Assembly: GCA_947470805.1 (NCBI GenBank)
Contig: CANIVU010000017.1
Span: forward strand, 1 to 64,000
Source of the DNA: Acidobacteriota bacterium
GTDB lineage: Bacteria; Acidobacteriota; Terriglobia; Bryobacterales; Bryobacteraceae
DNA: 64,000 nt
Reading direction: 5' to 3'
In this document: positions 36,405-44,517 of the stretch, piece after piece
How the letters are laid out: the number at the start of each line of letters is the position of its first letter
How positions within the stretch are numbered: the first letter of the stretch is position 1
The notes under the pieces: generated by a model
The model's input: only the letters and a program-made list of their open reading frames with translations
What the model was told of the DNA's origin: nothing
The model's database searches: none
Program-made: the position numbers and the translations under genes

Positions 36405-37147
36405 CACACGTTGCCGACCATGAACTGCTGATGGACGCCGATGGGGAGTTGGAGGGGCAGCGCGCGTTCGATGTGCGGGCGCACCTTACGGCGTGCGCGG
36501 TGTGCAGGCGGCGGCAGTGCGAAATTCTGGAAGCCCTGGGGATGGCCGCGGAGGAGCACCTGGAGCAGGAGTTGCCACCGATCGACGGCGCGCGGACGAT
36601 GCTGCAGGCGCGGTTGCGGCCCGACCGACGGCAGCGCACGTTCGCGGTGGCGGCGCTGGCGGCGGCGGCGTGTTTGCTGGTGATTCAGTTCCTGCCGGAG
36701 CGGGCGACCGGGTTGATGCCGAGAGCCGAGTTGACACCGGGCGCGGTGCGCGAGGTGAGCACGGAGGCGATGTGCGCGGTGGGCGAGGACACCGACCGGC
36801 GGGAAATTCCGCACGAGGTGGCGGTGGAGGTGTTCCGGAAGTATGGGATCCACGACCCGCGGCCGCGGGCGTTCGAGGTGGATTACCTGATTCCGCCGGA
36901 CCTGGGCGGGGCGGGCGATGTGCGGAACCTGTGGCCGCAACCCTACAACGAAGGCACGTGGAATGCGCGGGTGAAGGACGCGCTGGAAGACCGGCTGCGG
37001 ACGATGGTTTGCGCCGGGACGGTGCCATTGGACGTGGCGCAGAAGGAGTTGGCGGAGGACTGGATTGGCGCGTATCGGAAGTATTTCGGGTCACGGGATC
37101 CGCTGCCGGTCCACGTGGCGTTTGTGAAAGACAGGCCCTGGGAGTAA
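36401..37147 (+). CDS. Anti-sigma factor (zf-HC2) with an extra C-terminal HNH-like domain
   Basis: 248 residues from the ATG at 36401, which overlaps the sigma stop. The zinc-binding anti-sigma domain has H near residue 27 and CAVCRRRQC (HxxxCxxC). One transmembrane helix follows (FAVAALAAAACLLVIQFLP). The outer-face C-terminus contains EVDYLIPPDLGGAGDVRNLWPQPY, a motif seen in HNH-related periplasmic proteins where EVDHLI is usual. Here the His is Tyr, so nuclease activity is doubtful and a sensor role is more likely. It would hold the ECF sigma at the membrane until a signal arrives. Confidence 0.8.
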   Translation: MTHVADHELLMDADGELEGQRAFDVRAHLTACAVCRRRQCEILEALGMAAEEHLEQELPPIDGARTMLQARLRPDRRQRTFAVAALAAAACLLVIQFLPERATGLMPRAELTPGAVREVSTEAMCAVGEDTDRREIPHEVAVEVFRKYGIHDPRPRAFEVDYLIPPDLGGAGDVRNLWPQPYNEGTWNARVKDALEDRLRTMVCAGTVPLDVAQKELAEDWIGAYRKYFGSRDPLPVHVAFVKDRPWE

Positions 37148-37154
37148 GGGCCGA

Positions 37155-38525
37155 TTACCAGAAGCCGATGAGCTTCCACCAGGCGGCGCCGATGACGAGC
37201 CAGATGGCGACGTTGACGAGCGAAACCAGGAAGCCGATGCGCCACCATTCGCCTTCGGTGACGTAGCCGGCCCCGAAGAAGACGGGCGCCGAGCCGGTGC
37301 CGTAGTGGGTAATGCCGGCGTTGAGATTGGAGAAATAGGCGATGGGCAGGGCGGCGAGCATGGGGGGCGCGCCGGTGGCGAGGGCGGCGGTGAAGAAGGC
37401 CGGGTAGAGCGCGGTGACCTGCGCGGTCATGCTGGCGAAGGCGTAGTGAATGTAGAAGTAGACGACGGCGAGGAGCGTCAGCGCGAGGGGCCAGGCGAGG
37501 CCGTGGAGATGTTGGAAGAGCGCTTCGGAGACCACCTTCACGACGCCGCCGGAGTTGAGTTCATCGGCCATCATGATAAGCGGGGCGAACCAGAGGAGCA
37601 CGTCCCAGGCCTTGGTTTCGCCGATGAGTTCGTCCCAGGTGAGGAGGCCGCCGAGCAGTTGGGCGCAGATGCCGGTAAGGGCGACGAAGGCGTTGCCGAT
37701 GCCGTGCCAAGGGGAGGTGACCCAACCGAACATGACGGCGAAGAGGATGGCGATGAGGCCCTGTTCGGCGCGTGTTAGCGGGCCGAGTTCATTGAGCTTT
37801 TCGGCGGCGAGGGCGCGGGCCGGGGCGGTGTCCTGGATATCGGGCCGATGCCAGCGGTGGATGAACCAGGGCACGGCGAGGAGGGAGCAGAGCGCGGGGA
37901 CCGATGAGCCGGCGAGCCAGCCGAGCCAGGTGATTTCCACCTTGCCGATTTTCATGGCGAACTGGGCGATGAGCGGGTTGGCGACCATGCTGGTGAGGAA
38001 GACGCCAGAGGCGAGATAGTTGCCGTGGAAGCAGACGAGCATGAGGAACGAGCCGATCTTGCGGGCTGTGGGGCCGGGTTCGGAGGCGAAGGCCAAGGCG
38101 AGCGAGCGCGTGACGGGGAAGACCACTCCCCCGCCCCGGGCGGTATCGGACGGGACAAACGGCGCGACCAGCATGCCGGCGGAGACGACGGCGTAGCCGA
38201 GGCGGAGGGGAGTGGTGGCGAAGCGGCGGATGAGCAAGTAGGCCACGCGCATGCCGAGACCGGTGGTGGAGATGGCGCGCGCGAAGAGGTAGGCGGAGAA
38301 GATGAGCCAGACGGTTTGGTTGGAAAAGCCCAGCAGAACGCGGTTGGCCGGAACGGTGCCGGTGAGGGCGAGCAGCGTCATGGAGATCATGACGCTGACG
38401 CCCATGGGCGCGGGGCGCACTACGAGCGCGAGGATGGTGGCGATGAAGACCGCCAGTAATTGACGCTGGTTCGGGGCGAGACCGGGCAGGGGCGCGAAGT
38501 AGAGGAGCGCGCCCGGGAGGAGCAC
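37155..38525 (-). CDS. SLC13/DASS-family anion permease
   Basis: 456 residues with about 11 hydrophobic helices. The family signatures include FVPSDTARGGGVVFPVTRSLA (the SNT-like loop) and YFSNLNAGITHYGTGSAPVFFGAGY near the C-terminus, typical of dicarboxylate/tricarboxylate or sulfate carriers. The predicted start is GTG at 38525. An open, unstarted stretch upstream reads LSPNASTLNRWLAV and may belong to the true N-terminus, since the first helix begins right at the GTG. It is convergent with the anti-sigma gene, 7 nt away. Confidence 0.88.
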   Translation of the reverse strand: MLLPGALLYFAPLPGLAPNQRQLLAVFIATILALVVRPAPMGVSVMISMTLLALTGTVPANRVLLGFSNQTVWLIFSAYLFARAISTTGLGMRVAYLLIRRFATTPLRLGYAVVSAGMLVAPFVPSDTARGGGVVFPVTRSLALAFASEPGPTARKIGSFLMLVCFHGNYLASGVFLTSMVANPLIAQFAMKIGKVEITWLGWLAGSSVPALCSLLAVPWFIHRWHRPDIQDTAPARALAAEKLNELGPLTRAEQGLIAILFAVMFGWVTSPWHGIGNAFVALTGICAQLLGGLLTWDELIGETKAWDVLLWFAPLIMMADELNSGGVVKVVSEALFQHLHGLAWPLALTLLAVVYFYIHYAFASMTAQVTALYPAFFTAALATGAPPMLAALPIAYFSNLNAGITHYGTGSAPVFFGAGYVTEGEWWRIGFLVSLVNVAIWLVIGAAWWKLIGFW

Positions 38526-38583
38526 GGCCAGCCAGCGATTCAGGGTGGAGGCGTTGGGAGACAGAGCACTATCATAACTTTCC

Positions 38584-38916
38584 TTATGGCTTGGGGAGGA
38601 TCTGGATATCGCCGAGCCAGTATTCGAGGTCCTGGGGGCGGTGGTAGAGCGCGGCTTTGATACGGAGTCCGGGGGCGAGTTTAGCCAGATCGGCCTTCTC
38701 TTTAATGGGGAACTCCATGGTCATACCGCGCATCCAGACCTTGCCTTCGGCGTTCTGGATGTTGCCGTGGCGGACGAGGGCAAGGCGGTGAACGGCGTCG
38801 ACGCGGATGACGTCGCCTTCGAGTTCATAGCGGTCCGTCGGGATGTTGTCCGCTTTTGGCGGGCCGCAGGAGAGGGCACCGAGTAGAAGAGCGAGGAGCG
38901 CCAGGCGGCTAGGCAT
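38584..38916 (-). CDS. CusF-like copper-binding lipoprotein
   Basis: 110 residues from the ATG at 38916. The leader MPSRLALLALLLGALSC ends in a lipobox. The mature domain reads GDVIRVD and ALVRHGNIQNAEGK, then VWMRGMTMEFPIKEKADLAKLAPG. The His and the Met-Thr-Met motif match the small OB-fold metallochaperone CusF, which carries Cu(I) or Ag(I) in the periplasm. It overlaps the CcmH-like gene by 8 nt. Confidence 0.85.
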   Translation of the reverse strand: MPSRLALLALLLGALSCGPPKADNIPTDRYELEGDVIRVDAVHRLALVRHGNIQNAEGKVWMRGMTMEFPIKEKADLAKLAPGLRIKAALYHRPQDLEYWLGDIQILPKP

Positions 38917-39382
38917 GTTTTCGTTTCTCCTGCGCGGAGGCGGGGGGCGGCGGCCCATCCCAGAGGTCCCATTCATCATCCGGTGGGAGCGGGAGCGCGT
39001 CGGGAGGGCGTTGGGTACGCAGGCGATTGAGGATGAGCCCAAGCGCGGCGAGACCGGCGGCGCAGGCGGCGACCGGGGTCCAGGTTAACCAATGACCCGC
39101 GGAGCCGTCCGGGGTAGCCAGGATGCGGCGGGAGTATTGGGTGAGCAGTGCCTGTTTGATCTGGCCGTCGTCGTGGCCGAGGGCGATGCGACGGCGAATG
39201 TCGGCTCGCATTTCGTCGGCCTTCGGGGATTGATGGGTGAGCAGATTTTCGCGCCAGCAGCAGGGGGCGACGAAGGAGCGGAAGAGACGGGAGAGTCTGG
39301 GGTCGCCGTTGGACGGATCACCCCGTAATGGGCCTGCCGCGAGGGCGGCGAGGGGAATGAAGAATACACCTCTACGGTGCAT
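38909..39382 (-). CDS. CcmH-like cytochrome c biogenesis protein
   Basis: 157 residues from the ATG at 39380-39382, which has a perfect AAGGAGG upstream. A signal peptide precedes RSFVAPCCWRENLLTHQSP, then ADEMRADIRRRIALGHDDGQ and TQYSRRILATP. One C-terminal helix follows (WTPVAACAAGLAALGLILNRL). The fold matches CcmH/CycL, the thiol protein that reduces apocytochrome c haem sites, but with an adjacent Cys-Cys pair in place of Cys-x-x-Cys. It lies between a Cys-rich secreted protein and the CusF-like gene. Confidence 0.78.
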   Translation of the reverse strand: MHRRGVFFIPLAALAAGPLRGDPSNGDPRLSRLFRSFVAPCCWRENLLTHQSPKADEMRADIRRRIALGHDDGQIKQALLTQYSRRILATPDGSAGHWLTWTPVAACAAGLAALGLILNRLRTQRPPDALPLPPDDEWDLWDGPPPPASAQEKRKHA

Positions 39383-39419
39383 GGAGGCCTCCTTGGTGTT
39401 CGATTGGTTATGCAGTGGT

Positions 39420-39836
39420 TTAGGCGTCGAACGGAGGCGGCGGGCGTTGGAAGAGTTGGACGGTGCGGACGGATGGGTGGACGTGCGTCGCGAAGAGGGC
39501 GAGGGGAACTGGACAGGCTGGCGGCGGGCAATGCGACGGCTGAACGCGGGAGGGCGACAGGGAAACGGATTGGCCGGGGAGGGCCCGAGCGGAACATTTG
39601 GCGGGGCAGGCGGCGGCCGATATGGCCGGTTGGTTGAGGGAGTGCGGACGGTGGCGGCAGCAGGATTTCGCGCCCGTGCGACAGCATTGTTTGCCACAGG
39701 CGGTTTGGAAAGAAAGCAGGGCGAGAGCGTCGGGGGCGAGGAGGGCGAGCGTCAGGCACAGCGCGGCCAGCCCGCGCAATAAGCGGGGTAGCGGTGAGAA
39801 CGCTGTGAGCAGGCTGAGAAACATGCGCGGGGGCAC
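39420..39836 (-). CDS. Small Cys-rich secreted protein of unknown function
   Basis: 138 residues from GTG, or 134 from the ATG at 39824. A signal-type helix (LLRGLAALCLTLALLAPDALA) is followed by a cysteine cluster ACGKQCCRTGAKSCCRHRPH and a Pro-rich tail with three more Cys. The Cys/His cluster is reminiscent of copper-binding proteins. The position between CcmH-like and a second Cys-rich gene supports a role in periplasmic copper or cytochrome handling, but the function is unknown. Confidence 0.6.
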   Translation of the reverse strand: MPPRMFLSLLTAFSPLPRLLRGLAALCLTLALLAPDALALLSFQTACGKQCCRTGAKSCCRHRPHSLNQPAISAAACPAKCSARALPGQSVSLSPSRVQPSHCPPPACPVPLALFATHVHPSVRTVQLFQRPPPPFDA

Positions 39837-39871
39837 GATTCCTTTCGCGATTCAGAACAGGAAGGGGTTCT

Positions 39872-40246
39872 TCAGGCGAGAGGAGCAGGCGGGCCGCGCA
39901 GATGGGCGGCGGGTGCGGATTGGTCCCGCCATCCGATGGAGTGCCAGGGGGCAAGAGCCGATACAACCGACAGGGAGACGGCTGATTGGGCAACGACGGC
40001 GGCGCCCGCGTGGCCGGCGGCAGAGGACGGCGCCGACGGGTACTGGCCGCAGTGGGGAGTTGCGTTGAGTAACGCGGCACCTGGCAAATCAGCAGGCGTG
40101 GCGCGTTTGGCGCATCCGTGTTTGCCGTCGCGGCGGCAGCAGGCAGGGAGGTTTTCTTCCGCGGTCGCGGGGAAGGCGGCGAGCAGCGGCGCGAGCAGCG
40201 TGAGGCTAAAAAGGAACAACAGCGAACTGGAGATGAACCGCCGCAA
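39872..40246 (-). CDS. Second small Cys-rich secreted protein
   Basis: About 124 residues from a proposed TTG at 40244-40246, which gives MRRFISSSLLFLFSLTLLAPLLAAFPATA as a signal peptide. Longer starts would reach into the glycine riboswitch and are rejected. The mature N-terminus ENLPACCRRDGKHGCAKRA has the CCRRDGKH-C pattern that I associate with small acidobacterial secreted proteins of unknown role. It opens the four-gene cluster that ends with the CusF-like gene. The start codon is uncertain. Confidence 0.55.
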   Translation of the reverse strand: MRRFISSSLLFLFSLTLLAPLLAAFPATAEENLPACCRRDGKHGCAKRATPADLPGAALLNATPHCGQYPSAPSSAAGHAGAAVVAQSAVSLSVVSALAPWHSIGWRDQSAPAAHLRGPPAPLA

Positions 40247-40340
40247 GAATTCGATTCTAGCGGAGTTTGCCAGCCCCGCCACGGTCGCGCTACGCTTATT
40301 GGAGAACCGACCGAGTAATTCCACAATTCGCCAGAATCGC

Positions 40341-40500
40341 GCGCGGGAGAGACCTCTTTGTTGAGGCGCCGAAGGAGCAAGAGCCCCGGAAACTCTCAGG
40401 CAAAAGGACCGCCTCGATTCTTCTAAACCATCTGGAAAGTGGCTCCGCAAGAGCCCGCCGAAGAGATAACTTTTTCAGGCACCAAAGACAGAGCGGGCAG
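40341..40500 (+). promoter_or_regulatory. Tandem glycine riboswitch
   Basis: Aptamer 1 (about 40341-40415) reads GGGAGAG, GCGCCGAAGGAGCAA, then AAACTCTCAGGCAAAAGGAC, an excellent match to the glycine aptamer core. Aptamer 2 (about 40430-40500) repeats it as GGAAAG, CCGCCGAAGAG, then CAGGCACCAAAGACAGAG. A short linker joins them. The tandem lies 13 nt before the gcvP ATG, so translation control or an anti-terminator is likely, switching glycine cleavage on when glycine is abundant. Confidence 0.93.
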
Positions 40501-40513
40501 ACAAGGATCCGTC

Positions 40514-43366
40514 ATGCCTGCAAACACCAAGACTCTTGCCGCCGATTTTGCCGCCCGTCACATTGGGCCTTCTCCCAGTGACGTGGATGCGATGCTGACA
40601 ACGCTGGGCGTGCCGTCGCTCGACGCATTGATCGGCCAGACTGTTCCGGCTTCGATCCGCCATCCGCGGCCGCTCGAACACGGGCCGGTGATGAGCGAAG
40701 TGGAAGTTCTGACGCACATGCGGGAAATTGCCGCGAAGAACCAGATCTTCACCAGCTTCATTGGCATGGGGTATCACGGCACGCACCTGCCTGGCGTGAT
40801 TCTACGGAACATCTTGGAGAACCCGGCTTGGTACACGGCCTACACGCCGTATCAACCGGAGATCTCGCAGGGGCGGCTGGAGGCATTGATCAACTACCAG
40901 ACGATGATCACGGATCTAACAGGGCTGGACGTGGCGAACGCCTCCCTGCTGGACGAGGCGACGGCGGCGGCAGAGGCGATGACGGTGGCGCGCCGAGTGG
41001 CCACGCAAAAAGAGAACAAGTTTTTCGTTGACCACGATGTGCACCCGCAAACACATGCGTTGATCGTGACGCGCGCGCAACCGCTGGGGCTGACGGTCGT
41101 CAGCGGCGACCCGATGACGGCGGACTTTGCAGGCTGCTTCGGAGCGATCTTCCAGCACCCCGGTTCGCATGGCGCAATCCGCGACTTGCGCGGGCCGATT
41201 GCGAAGGTGAAAGCACAGGGCGGCGTGCCGATTGTGGCGGCCGATCCGCTGGCGCTGACGGTGCTGGCGTCGCCGGCGGAGTTGGGCGCGGAGATTGCGT
41301 TGGGATCCACGCAGCGGTTTGGCGTGCCGATGGGCTACGGCGGCCCGCACGCGGCGTATCTGGCGGTGAAGGACGCCTACAAACGGCATATGCCGGGGCG
41401 ATTGGTGGGCGTGTCGATTGACGCGCATGGCAGCAGCGCGTACCGGCTGGCATTGCAGACGCGCGAACAGCATATTCGCCGCGAGAAGGCGACGTCGAAC
41501 ATCTGCACGGCGCAGGTGCTGCTGGCGGTGATTGCGTCGATGTACGCGGTCTACCATGGGCCGGAGGGGTTGACGCACATAGCCGATCAGGTGCGGCGGC
41601 GCACGGCAGTGCTGGCGGCGGGGTTGCGGCAACTGGGCTTCACGCTGCGGCACGATGCGTTTTTCGACACCATCACCGTGGAGACGGGCGACCGGACGGC
41701 GGAGATTGTGGCGCGCGGCGCGGCGGCGAAGATGAACTTCCGCGTCGGCCCGAATTCGCTGGGCGTGACAACAGACGAGACGACGACGGCGGCGCTGATT
41801 GAAGCGGTTTGGCTGGCCTTCAGCGGCCAGACGCTGGCCTATGATAGCGTGGCCGCAGAGCCGGTAACGCCGGCCGGACTGGCGCGCGAATCGGCATTCC
41901 TGACGCACCCGGTGTTCCACCGCTACCGCAGCGAGACGGAGATGCTGCGCTATCTGCGGAAGCTGTCGGACCGCGATCTGGCGTTGGACCGCGCGATGAT
42001 TCCGCTGGGTTCGTGCACGATGAAACTGAATGCCACCACCGAGATGATTCCGGTGACCTGGCCCGAGTTCGGCGCGCTGCATCCGTTTGCGCCGGCCGAG
42101 CAGGCGGCGGGGTATCACGAGATGTTCGCGGCGCTGGAAAAAGACATCTGCGAAGTGACCGGTTATGACGCCGTCAGCCTGCAACCGAACTCCGGCGCGC
42201 AGGGCGAATACGCCGGACTGCTGGCGATTCGCGGGTATCACATCGCCCGCGGCGACGGGCACCGGACAATCTGTCTGATTCCTTCTTCGGCGCACGGCAC
42301 CAACCCGGCGTCGGCCCACATGGTGGGGTATGACGTCGTAGTGACGTCTTGCGACGCCGATGGCAATGTGGACCTGGGCGACCTGCGGGCGAAGGCGGAG
42401 TTGCATGCCGCGAAGCTGGCGGCGGTGATGGTAACGTATCCCTCGACGCACGGCGTGTTTGAGGAAGAGATCCGCGAGATCTGCAACATCATCCACTCGC
42501 ACGGCGGGCAGGTGTACCTGGACGGGGCGAACTTTAATGCACAGGTGGGCATTTCGCGGCCCGGCGATTTCGGCTCCGACGTTTCGCATTTAAACCTGCA
42601 CAAGACGTTCTGCATCCCGCACGGCGGCGGCGGCCCGGGGATGGGTCCGATCGGCGTGAAGGCGCATCTGGCGCCGTTCCTGCCGGGCCATCCGTTGACG
42701 CGGCCGGACGCGCCGGTGGGACCGGTTTCGGCGGCGCCGTATGGCAGCGCGTCGATCCTTCCCATCAGCTATACCTACATCCGCATGATGGGCGGCGCGG
42801 GGCTGAAGCTGGCGACCGAAGTCGCCATTCTGAACGCCAACTACATTGCGTCGAAGCTGGACGCGTACTTCCCGGTGCTATACAAGAATCACAACGGCCG
42901 TGTGGCCCACGAGTGCATTCTGGATCCGCGCCCGTTGAAGGACCTGTGCGGAGTGACGGTGGACGATATCGCCAAGCGGCTGATCGACTACGGGTTCCAC
43001 GCGCCGACGATGAGCTTCCCGGTTCCGGGAACGCTCATGATTGAACCGACGGAATCGGAATCGAAGTACGAACTCGACCGCTTCATCGACGCGATGATCG
43101 CCATTCGCAAGGAGATCACCGCGGTGGAAGGCGGGCGGTTCAAGATCGAGGATTCCCCGCTCCGGCACGCGCCGCACACGACGCAGTGCATTGCGCAGGA
43201 GAGTTGGACGCGGCCTTATGCGAGGACCGAAGGGTGCTTCCCGGCCGGGTCGGCAAAGGCTGACAAGTATTGGCCGCCGGTGTCGCGTATCGACAACGTC
43301 TACGGGGACCGAAACCTGGTTTGCGTGTGCCCGCCGATGGAAGAGTACGCCGACGCGAAGGCATAA
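40514..43366 (+). CDS. gcvP: Glycine dehydrogenase (decarboxylating), P protein
   Basis: 950 residues from the ATG at 40514, which has AAGGA upstream; an earlier in-frame GTG lies inside the riboswitch and is rejected. This is the single-chain form with both P1 and P2 halves. The N-terminus [19 protein letters not shown], the mid-region [11 protein letters not shown] and the PLP site [17 protein letters not shown] are all present. It decarboxylates glycine and passes the aminomethyl group to lipoyl H protein. The T, H and L genes are not in the window. The tandem riboswitch directly upstream fits glycine-induced expression. Confidence 0.97.
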   Translation: MPANTKTLAADFAARHIGPSPSDVDAMLTTLGVPSLDALIGQTVPASIRHPRPLEHGPVMSEVEVLTHMREIAAKNQIFTSFIGMGYHGTHLPGVILRNILENPAWYTAYTPYQPEISQGRLEALINYQTMITDLTGLDVANASLLDEATAAAEAMTVARRVATQKENKFFVDHDVHPQTHALIVTRAQPLGLTVVSGDPMTADFAGCFGAIFQHPGSHGAIRDLRGPIAKVKAQGGVPIVAADPLALTVLASPAELGAEIALGSTQRFGVPMGYGGPHAAYLAVKDAYKRHMPGRLVGVSIDAHGSSAYRLALQTREQHIRREKATSNICTAQVLLAVIASMYAVYHGPEGLTHIADQVRRRTAVLAAGLRQLGFTLRHDAFFDTITVETGDRTAEIVARGAAAKMNFRVGPNSLGVTTDETTTAALIEAVWLAFSGQTLAYDSVAAEPVTPAGLARESAFLTHPVFHRYRSETEMLRYLRKLSDRDLALDRAMIPLGSCTMKLNATTEMIPVTWPEFGALHPFAPAEQAAGYHEMFAALEKDICEVTGYDAVSLQPNSGAQGEYAGLLAIRGYHIARGDGHRTICLIPSSAHGTNPASAHMVGYDVVVTSCDADGNVDLGDLRAKAELHAAKLAAVMVTYPSTHGVFEEEIREICNIIHSHGGQVYLDGANFNAQVGISRPGDFGSDVSHLNLHKTFCIPHGGGGPGMGPIGVKAHLAPFLPGHPLTRPDAPVGPVSAAPYGSASILPISYTYIRMMGGAGLKLATEVAILNANYIASKLDAYFPVLYKNHNGRVAHECILDPRPLKDLCGVTVDDIAKRLIDYGFHAPTMSFPVPGTLMIEPTESESKYELDRFIDAMIAIRKEITAVEGGRFKIEDSPLRHAPHTTQCIAQESWTRPYARTEGCFPAGSAKADKYWPPVSRIDNVYGDRNLVCVCPPMEEYADAKA

Positions 43367-43369
43367 CCG

Positions 43370-44446
43370 ATGTTGCGACGGGCGTTCGTTGCGGGACTTC
43401 CGCTGCTGGCCGGGGCTCAAACCGCTCCGGCCGTACCACCGATTCGCGGGCTAAGCCGGACGAATCTGTTGGAGTACCGGAAGGGCGACGGGAAGATTCG
43501 AATCGCGCGCACGGCGAAGGAGTGGGAGTGGCGGCGACGCGAGGCGCTGGCGGGAATGCACGAGTTGACGGGGCCGTTGCCGGGCCGGGAGAAGCGTTGT
43601 CCGCTAGCGGTGACGGTGGAGAACGAGACCGACATGGGCAGCTATGTGCGGCGGGCGATCACGTATTCCTCCGAGCCGGGCTCGCGGACGACGGCGTTTC
43701 TCTGCATCCCGAAAACGGCGCTCGCCGGAAAGGCGACGGCGGCGGTGCTTTGTTTGCATCCGACCGATAACGTCGCGGGCTACAAGGTGGTGGTGGGGCT
43801 GGGCGGACGGCCGCACCGGCAGTATGCAGCAGAATTGGCCGAGCGGGGGCTCGTGACGATCTCGCCGAGCTACGTGCAACTGGCCGATTACCAGCCGGAC
43901 CTGGACGCGCTGGGGTATCAGAGCGGGACGATGAAAGCGATCTGGGACAACGTGCGGGCGATGGATTTGCTCGACGGGCTGCCATTCGTGAAACGGGGGC
44001 GGTATGGGGCGATTGGGCACTCACTGGGCGGGCACAACGCGATCTATACGGCGGTGCACGACGCGCGAATTCGGGTGATGGTTTCCAGTTGCGGGTTCGA
44101 TTCGTTTCTGGACTACTACGGCGGGAATGTGAAGGGCTGGGTGCAGCCACGCTATATGATGCGTATGGGAAATTACGTTGGAACTCCGGAACGAATTCCG
44201 TTTGATTTTTACGAGCTAATTGCCGCATTGGCGCCGCGGCCGTTGTTTGTCAACGCGCCGCTTCGGGATGCCAACTTCCGGGCGGCGAGCGTGGACCGGA
44301 TCTTTGCATCGGCGCGGGCTGTTTATGGTCTTTGGGGCGCGGAGGCGAAGTTGGCCGTGGCGCACCCTGACAGCGAGCACGACTTCCCGGATGCGGAGCG
44401 AATGCGCGCCTATGAGTGGATTGGGCATTCACAAGATTTAACGTAA
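43370..44446 (+). CDS. Secreted alpha/beta hydrolase
   Basis: 358 residues with a short Tat/Sec-type leader (MLRRAFVAGLPLLAGAQ). The nucleophile elbow IGHSLGGHNA lies near residue 220, the catalytic His is in PDSEHDFP near the end, and the acid is probably in the VNAPLRDANF region. It resembles dienelactone hydrolase/acetylxylan esterase-type enzymes common in acidobacterial sugar loci. It starts 3 nt after gcvP, so it may be co-transcribed although functionally unrelated. Confidence 0.83.
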   Translation: MLRRAFVAGLPLLAGAQTAPAVPPIRGLSRTNLLEYRKGDGKIRIARTAKEWEWRRREALAGMHELTGPLPGREKRCPLAVTVENETDMGSYVRRAITYSSEPGSRTTAFLCIPKTALAGKATAAVLCLHPTDNVAGYKVVVGLGGRPHRQYAAELAERGLVTISPSYVQLADYQPDLDALGYQSGTMKAIWDNVRAMDLLDGLPFVKRGRYGAIGHSLGGHNAIYTAVHDARIRVMVSSCGFDSFLDYYGGNVKGWVQPRYMMRMGNYVGTPERIPFDFYELIAALAPRPLFVNAPLRDANFRAASVDRIFASARAVYGLWGAEAKLAVAHPDSEHDFPDAERMRAYEWIGHSQDLT

Positions 44447-44456
44447 AGTCCACGTT
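44440..44456. promoter_or_regulatory. Inverted repeat upstream of the hybrid kinase
   Basis: AACGT (44440-44444) and ACGTT (44452-44456) flank a 7-nt spacer and overlap the end of the hydrolase gene, about 60 nt before the kinase start. It may be an operator or a weak hairpin; evidence is limited to the symmetry. Confidence 0.2.
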
Positions 44457-44517
44457 ATTTTTGGTCGATACTATTAAGGTGCCTTCCTACGCAGAAGGGC
44501 CGTTTCTACCTGGAGTA

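Noticed and set aside
40439-40513. Upstream GTG start for gcvP
   Set aside because: It lies inside the second glycine aptamer; the ATG at 40514 has a proper Shine-Dalgarno and the expected N-terminus.
40916-42589. 557-codon minus-strand frame opposite gcvP
   Set aside because: Arg/His-rich antisense shadow; gcvP is a full-length, well-conserved gene.
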